DNA of 64,000 nucleotides from Sesamum alatum (taxonomy: Eukaryota > Streptophyta > Magnoliopsida > Lamiales > Pedaliaceae). The notes beneath the pieces are model-generated. The model ran no database searches, had not been told where the DNA came from, and saw nothing but the letters and a program-made list of their open reading frames with translations. Every line of letters starts with the position of its first letter. Position 1 is the first letter of the stretch. Location: positions 39,726,873 to 39,790,872 of the forward strand of contig JACGWO010000003.1 in the NCBI GenBank assembly GCA_034509735.1. The letters run 5' to 3'. Position numbers and translations under genes: made by a program. Shown piece by piece: positions 58,457 to 64,000 of this stretch.

Positions 58457-61400
58457 TCATCTCATAATGAGAGTGTCACCTTCCAACATCCTAAGTACCT
58501 AGAAAAACATATAAAAGATCATAAGTTGCATCCTCAAAAATTTCTCTTGCTATATTATACATAGTTCTTGATCACAAACAGTTTGGATGAATCAATGCTA
58601 ATTTCTTTTTCTTTTTCTTTTTTTTACCTGAGACATTCGAGGTCTTGACTGAGGGTCTCGTTGCAGGCATAACGAAGCACAATGGAGCACCCCCTCAACC
58701 TCTTTCTCCGAATAGCAGTTCATCAAGGATGGATCGACAAGCTTGGAAAGGGCGTTTTCTTCAAGCAGTGGACGTGCCTGCTCCATAGAAAATTTAAGTA
58801 GCGGTTCCGTTAGGTATTGCAAGAAAGAAGTAAAACGTCAAAACATAAGAATACACGGACTTGTGTGTGCTTCGGAGATGAATTGCTCCTACGTCCACCA
58901 CCGTGAAGTTTTATCTTATTAAGTATATATAGCACAATCATACGATAAAAATAAGGGTTAACTGCAATTTACCCCTTGTGAAAACACTAATAGACACAAA
59001 ATCTTCTGAGAAAAAAAATTGACAGTGTGACCCCTGAACTTTTAAAAATGAAGCTCACTGTCTCTTGCATCAGAGGGTCGCATTGCCCTTGTACTAGAGA
59101 AATACGATGTGTCGAGGTAATACCATGACCTCTTCCCTCTCGCGACAGGAACAAAACAAATGAGAGAAAATCAAAAACATGCACACAAGTGCTAGCATAT
59201 GAAGGGATTTTGTCAGTCGTACCCACTCTGTGAGGCATTGCTCGCCCTTGGGCCGGTATATATCCACGGCTTTCCTACCGGTTACCAGCTCCACCAATAC
59301 CACGCCGAAAGAGTATACATCAGCTTTTTCACTGATTTGGCCAGTTTGAGCATATTCTGGAGCTAAGTAGCCGAATGTCCCAATTATCCTAGTCTCTACA
59401 CCTGAATTCCCGTCCGCCTGCAACCTTGCTAGTCCGAAGTCTCCAACCTTTTCTCGACAAAGGAAACATAAGAGGGAAGTTTCATGAGCAGTTAAAGGCT
59501 ATTTAATATCAAATATAGTCATTTACTGCATCATAGTGATTTGTTGTATGGGAACTGTTAAGAAATCATGAGTAAGGAGATGATGACATACTAATGGCTC
59601 AAAATCATGAGTAAGAAGAATGTTGTTTGGCCGCATGTCACGATGGACTATACATCCGACTCTACACTCCTCGTGGAGATATCTCAACCCTCGGGCAGCT
59701 CCAACTGCAATCTTTTGGCGTGCAGCCCAGTCGAGTGGATTTTGGTTTCGCCCTGCGATTTGAATGAACCTATTCAATTCAAAGAAAATGTACTATCTAG
59801 ATTTACATCATAAAATGGCATCAGTTTATGTTACTGATTGAGAAGACTTATTGTAATATCCTGTTTCTGATGATTATTCTTGATTGAAAGTGCATATAAA
59901 GGACTGATATGTAGTATCTGAAGAATACCATATAGATGCGAATCCAAAGAACCGTTGCAGATGAATTCATAAACTAGCAGCCGTCTTCTATCCTCTACGC
60001 AATATCCAATCAGCATTACAACGTTACGGTGCTGTGCACAGCTCAGGGCTTGCACTTCCGAGCAAAATTCACGGTCACCCTGCGTACTAGCCAACTTATG
60101 TTGCTTCACAGCTATCACCTGACCATCGGGTAAAACTCCACGGTGTACAGAACCATATCCACCCTCAGCCAAGAAATTAGCCTCTGAAAATCCATTTGTG
60201 GCTTGTTCAAGCTCAATGTATGAGAACAGCCTAGGAGGCTTTCCAAAGCACGGGGTTTTGTGCTTACATACTGAACAAAGTGGAGGAGGGTCCGGGGGTG
60301 CCTTCTTGTTTAAAGATATCATCTCTCTCACATTCTTGCAAGAATCTTGACCCGTATCACTTGATCCTCCTTCAAGTGCTTTACAAAGTTCAGAAAGTTG
60401 GTAGGTTTCGGACATAGAATTCGCTGTTTTACTGACAGATCTCTGTAAACCTTCTTTTAAAAGTTTAGGTCCTTCGTCAGCAGAACTCAGATTGTCTTCC
60501 ATCCATTGCTGGGAAGACATGCCTGTCGAAAGAGAGCTTAGATTATCACTGTCCGACTCGGAGTCAGATTCATCAAAGCCATAATCCAGCAATGACACCG
60601 GTAAAATCTGCTTCACCTTTAATTCCCAATTAATTTCAGACATGAATTTTGGAGAGGTGAACATGTCTAAGCTTGATATGGAGGATAGCCTGTCCGGGCT
60701 GCTTGTTGGAGTCACATTTGGAACCTTAATGGCATGCAACAGGTCGAAATCATCCTTGAGACGTTTTCTTGATGATGATTTTGGAAATGGAAGCACCTCC
60801 GTTTCCGTCTTTCTTTCTTCTGTCAAGTTTAATCGAAGAACCTTTGGCTCAGAATTTTTAACAACTATAACATTGCATTCAAGCTGCTCCATGCAAAAGC
60901 TTGCTTCCTTTTTCATTTGTCTGTCAAGTGATAACCAAGAAAAGTAATAGTTTATCATGTAAGTAAACCACTGTAAATGTTTGTAGAGACAGAATGCTGT
61001 ATCTTGAACAGATTCAATTATAAGACAAAACAAAAACTATATTTCGTATATTACTTGTCCAGTATAACCCACTGTGTTTGAGCTCTCCTGGCTTCAGAAG
61101 CCACTACTCCATCTTTAGACCCATAAACTACTTTCATCTTCACCTTTACCTACAAAGCAACAAACATAGTTCGTAATTGCTAGTCCGTTACAAACAATAA
61201 GCGTCTAGACCTCAACAACCGAAGAAATGGAACTACTAGAGCATGAGAGATATCAATAAAGCACCTTGTCCGGATCATAAATATCCTGCAATTGGCGCAT
61301 CATCCGGTTACATATATTAGTAATGTACTCTTTCTGTTCTGAAATTGTTCCCGACATGAATCTCCAGTATCCAGCTGTGCAATCACTACGAAAGTTTGGA

Positions 61401-62212
61401 AAACCCCATAGGTGTTTACCTAATTAAAACAGTCGAGTAGTTTAGATAAATGAACAAAGAACAATGAAAATGCTATACTGAACTTCTGGACCTGATAGGC
61501 ACAGGTATGTGACATTTCTACAACCAATAATCTTCACTGGTAGATCCACTAAATCAATTTGCTAAAGCAATTAACTTATTCCTGGGCTTCTCATGACAAG
61601 AGTACAATATACTTGCAGCCGATTCTGTTTTTTCATGCAAATCACACTAACATAGAACTGCGATGATATTCCAATAAGTGAATACTACAAAATGCATTTT
61701 CTGTTGTTGCGAACAAGAAATAATTGCAAATCAAACTCAGCAGTACATATGAATTATGAACTTCTTCTTGTATATTGATTATGCTCATATGCTACACGCC
61801 TCAAAGGAAATTTTGAGCTGATAAAAGTAGAACGAAATCGAGTAAAATCACAAAGGATGAGCCTTGTCATAGAGCAACTACTCACAGCTCTAAACCATGA
61901 AGCAATATAAGCAGCATGCCTGGACTTGACATACATTCCCACATCAAAATTAAAGGAAAATCATTGACATAACAAATCAACAACCATCTGCAGATTATAG
62001 GTAAAAATGAAACAAGAAAACGATATATTACCTGAAGTATGACTTGGTATGACCACCAGCAGTCTAACAGAGTCTCCTGGCTGAACCACATTCGTTAAAG
62101 CCCATGTTAAAGCAGTTCTTGAAATCTCCTTAGAAGCCTTAACAGCAACAACAACACTAGAACTCTTATCCGAGCTGCTCCTATCACTCCCACTCTTCTG
62201 CATTATACTCAT
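58457..62212 (-). CDS. USP-domain receptor-like cytoplasmic kinase
   Basis: Eight exons, 62212-62032, 61419-61265, 61149-61055, 60920-59929, 59752-59592, 59447-59223, 58777-58628 and 58498-58457, give 666 residues in an unbroken frame. The N-terminus (about 16-160) is a universal-stress-protein-like fold: [33 protein letters not shown] and later [16 protein letters not shown] Ser/Asp-rich linker follows, then a kinase domain opening with [20 protein letters not shown]. The kinase has Lys416 (VIAVK), HRD with Asp513 ([13 protein letters not shown]), DFG with Asp531 and the [20 protein letters not shown] activation segment. The glycine loop reads [12 protein letters not shown], with Ala for the first Gly. 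Relatives are often labelled 'inactive protein kinase SELMODRAFT_444075-like', yet the catalytic residues here are present. There is no signal peptide or membrane span, so it is cytoplasmic. The substrate is unknown. Confidence 0.92.
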
Positions 62213-63248
62213 CTCAAGTAGAACAAAAATCCACCCCCTCCTCAAACAATAGCTTCAAATCATCAAATTCATCAAGCCCTTTTCACTCCCACTTCAGTTT
62301 CTTTCTCAAAACATACTTCCAAGAATCAAGAATCTTGATTTCCCAAAAGGGTCTCCCTCAAAGTGTGTGAATTGGCACTTCAATTCTCCACAATGAACAA
62401 AGCCACCACAAAGAGTTATTAAACTATTCAATGATTAGAATCAGCTCAAGAATTCAAAGTTAGGCAGAAACAGGGCCAAGAACCAGCAAAAAAGAGAAAA
62501 CCAACTTACTCATTAGACTAATAAGAAAGGGATAAGAAAGGGATCATCAAGAAAGTCAATAACTGAAAGTGATTTTTATAGAACAGTTCATGTGGGAAAT
62601 GTGACACCAAAACAGTAACCCAAAAAGTTGTATGGATTCTAGCTATCAAGCTCAAAAAAGATGCTGAATTTGCGCCAGAGGCCTGCAGTTTGTTTGTTAC
62701 AGACTTGTCTTTTAACGTGGCAAAAGTTTTCAACAAAGAAATCAAACTGCGCAGCAGAGGACAACAGAGTGAAAGCCATTGAAGATATTAGAAAAAAAGC
62801 AACAAAAGAAATGCTGATATCGAAACGGAGAAAGCGAAACAAGAACAAACATGGAGGGCCATAGCCCATAAGTTTGAAGTTTTAGTACGTCCATAGAGCC
62901 CACAAGACACGTAACAACAAACAGATTCGGTATCAACAGAAGCTTTCTCTCTCTACAAAAGTATATTATCATGCTTTCTCTCTCCATGTATATGTATACA
63001 AATTGTATGGAGGGATGATGGGTGTTCAGAAAAGGACATTTTTTTTCAAAGGGCTCACTCCAAGAATATGCTGACTTCTTTGTCTCAGTGCTGAATTTGC
63101 ATGCTCTGGGGTTCAAATGACACAGGGATATTAGCTGTATGCCTGCATCAACTATCATATACATTGAAAAACAGAATGACGCTGCTACAGAGCAAGGTTC
63201 GGTGTTCGCAAGTTATAGAGAAAGTGAAAATGAGAGGAGTTAGTCCAA
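62213..63248. other. Upstream region of the kinase gene
   Basis: Bases 62213-62520 are probably 5' UTR on the minus strand, with AG-rich text; an in-frame ATG at 62245 would add eleven residues. Bases 62890-63000 contain CT-rich runs (CTTTCTCTCTCTACAAAAG). No coding frame is credible. Confidence 0.4.
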
Positions 63249-63906
63249 CATAATTACGAATACTCTTTGTTATTCGAAAAATTATAAATGTTCCTTTGAT
63301 ATAAAATTAAGAGTAAATTATAGTTATCTATCTTGAGATTTGTTATAATTACAAATAACCTCTTATTATTTGAAAAATTATCGATACCCCGAAGTTTATA
63401 ATTTTTAGGGTAAATTATATCTACCTTCCATGAGGTTTGGCATAATTACAAATACATCCTCGTTGTTTGAAAAATTACAAATACCCCCCTTAGGTTTGTA
63501 ACCGTATAAAAAATAACTCATTTCCATCCATTTTTATGGGTGAACTGACCAAAATGCCATATGCATTTTATTTAATTTTTAAAATTCTTTGAATTTTTTT
63601 GGACTACAATGCGCAAGGAGAGGTAATTATTCTGAGGCAAATTGCATTATTGCTCATCTGTATAAAAAACTTAAGAAACCTTTCCCTGCGTATTGTAGTT
63701 TAAAGAAATTCAAAAAAAATTAAAATTAAATAAAAAAAATTCAATTTGCATAAGGGCATATTGGTCAGTTGACCCATAAAATTGGATGAAAATGGATTAT
63801 TTGTTAGACGGTTACAAACTTCAGGAGAGTATATGTAATTTTTCAAACGATGAGGGGGTATTTATAATTATGCCAAACCTTAGGAAAGCTAGCTGTAATT
63901 TACCTT
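63249..63906. mobile_element. Inverted-repeat element with triplicated left arm
   Basis: The core element (63408-63906) starts AGGGTAAATTATATCTACCT and ends with the inverse CTAGCTGTAATTTACCTT. Arms of about 190 bp share CATAATTACAAATAC, GTTTGAAAAATTACAAATAC, AACCGTATAAAAAATAAC-like and ACTGACCAAAATGCCATATG text. Two more diverged copies of the arm's outer part lie directly upstream (63249-63310 and 63311-63407). No open frame is present and I see no clean target duplication. A Mutator-like origin is inferred from arm length. Confidence 0.6.
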
Positions 63907-64000
63907 AAAACTATTATAATTATTCAATTGGTGAGGTGGAAATTACTATTCGTATCTTGTTGATTTTTAAAATACATATATATATATACATATATTTGAA

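Noticed and set aside
1..64000. CRISPR array, bacterial-type operon or viral insertion
   Set aside because: Repeats are inverted-arm transposons, not evenly spaced direct repeats, genes are spliced plant genes, and no viral protein motif is visible.

Overview
The window is nuclear DNA from a flowering plant. Genes carry GT-AG introns, sit in an AT-rich background, and their families and residue patterns read as eudicot; I cannot name the species. Eight protein-coding genes can be rebuilt with confidence. A ninth locus, a lone 5' exon, is doubtful.

Layout, left to right. (1) 1-984, plus strand: the 3' three exons of an ACHT-type atypical thioredoxin, cut by the window edge. (2) 4233-4799, plus: an intronless PRA1.F-type Rab acceptor. 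(3) 11093-13249, minus: a two-exon tetraspanin of the TET8/9 type. (4) 17866-19486, plus: a likely FANCE homologue. It converges on (5) 20354-21543, minus: ACC oxidase 1. (6) 26459-34585, plus: a 20-exon K+ efflux antiporter of the KEA4/5/6 group. (7) 44639-45826, minus: a zinc-knuckle SHAQKYF MYB repressor. (8) 50321-54017, minus: a six-exon conserved protein of unknown function. (9) 58457-62212, minus: a USP-domain receptor-like cytoplasmic kinase. For every multi-exon gene the exon phases sum to an uninterrupted frame. The genes are unrelated housekeeping or signalling functions and form no cluster.

The space between genes is a graveyard of small non-autonomous DNA transposons, many with target-site duplications (TSDs) still readable: Mutator-like elements with 9-10 bp TSDs (2733-3707, 39117-40179, 43124-43599), a PIF/Harbinger MITE with TTA (13863-14990), CACTA-type elements with 3-bp TSDs (37365-37658, 42810-43613), a candidate Helitron (5884-8540), hAT-like fragments, and a roughly 180-bp MITE family present at least five times.

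Two things stand out. An inverted-repeat element at about 16420-17690 carries two plastid gene scraps, from accD and the rps12 5' exon, fused in frame. At 42685-43665 three elements are nested inside one another and the order of insertion can be read. Several Mutator-like elements also share an architecture in which the terminal arms are tandemly repeated. I see no tRNA, rRNA, CRISPR or viral gene.
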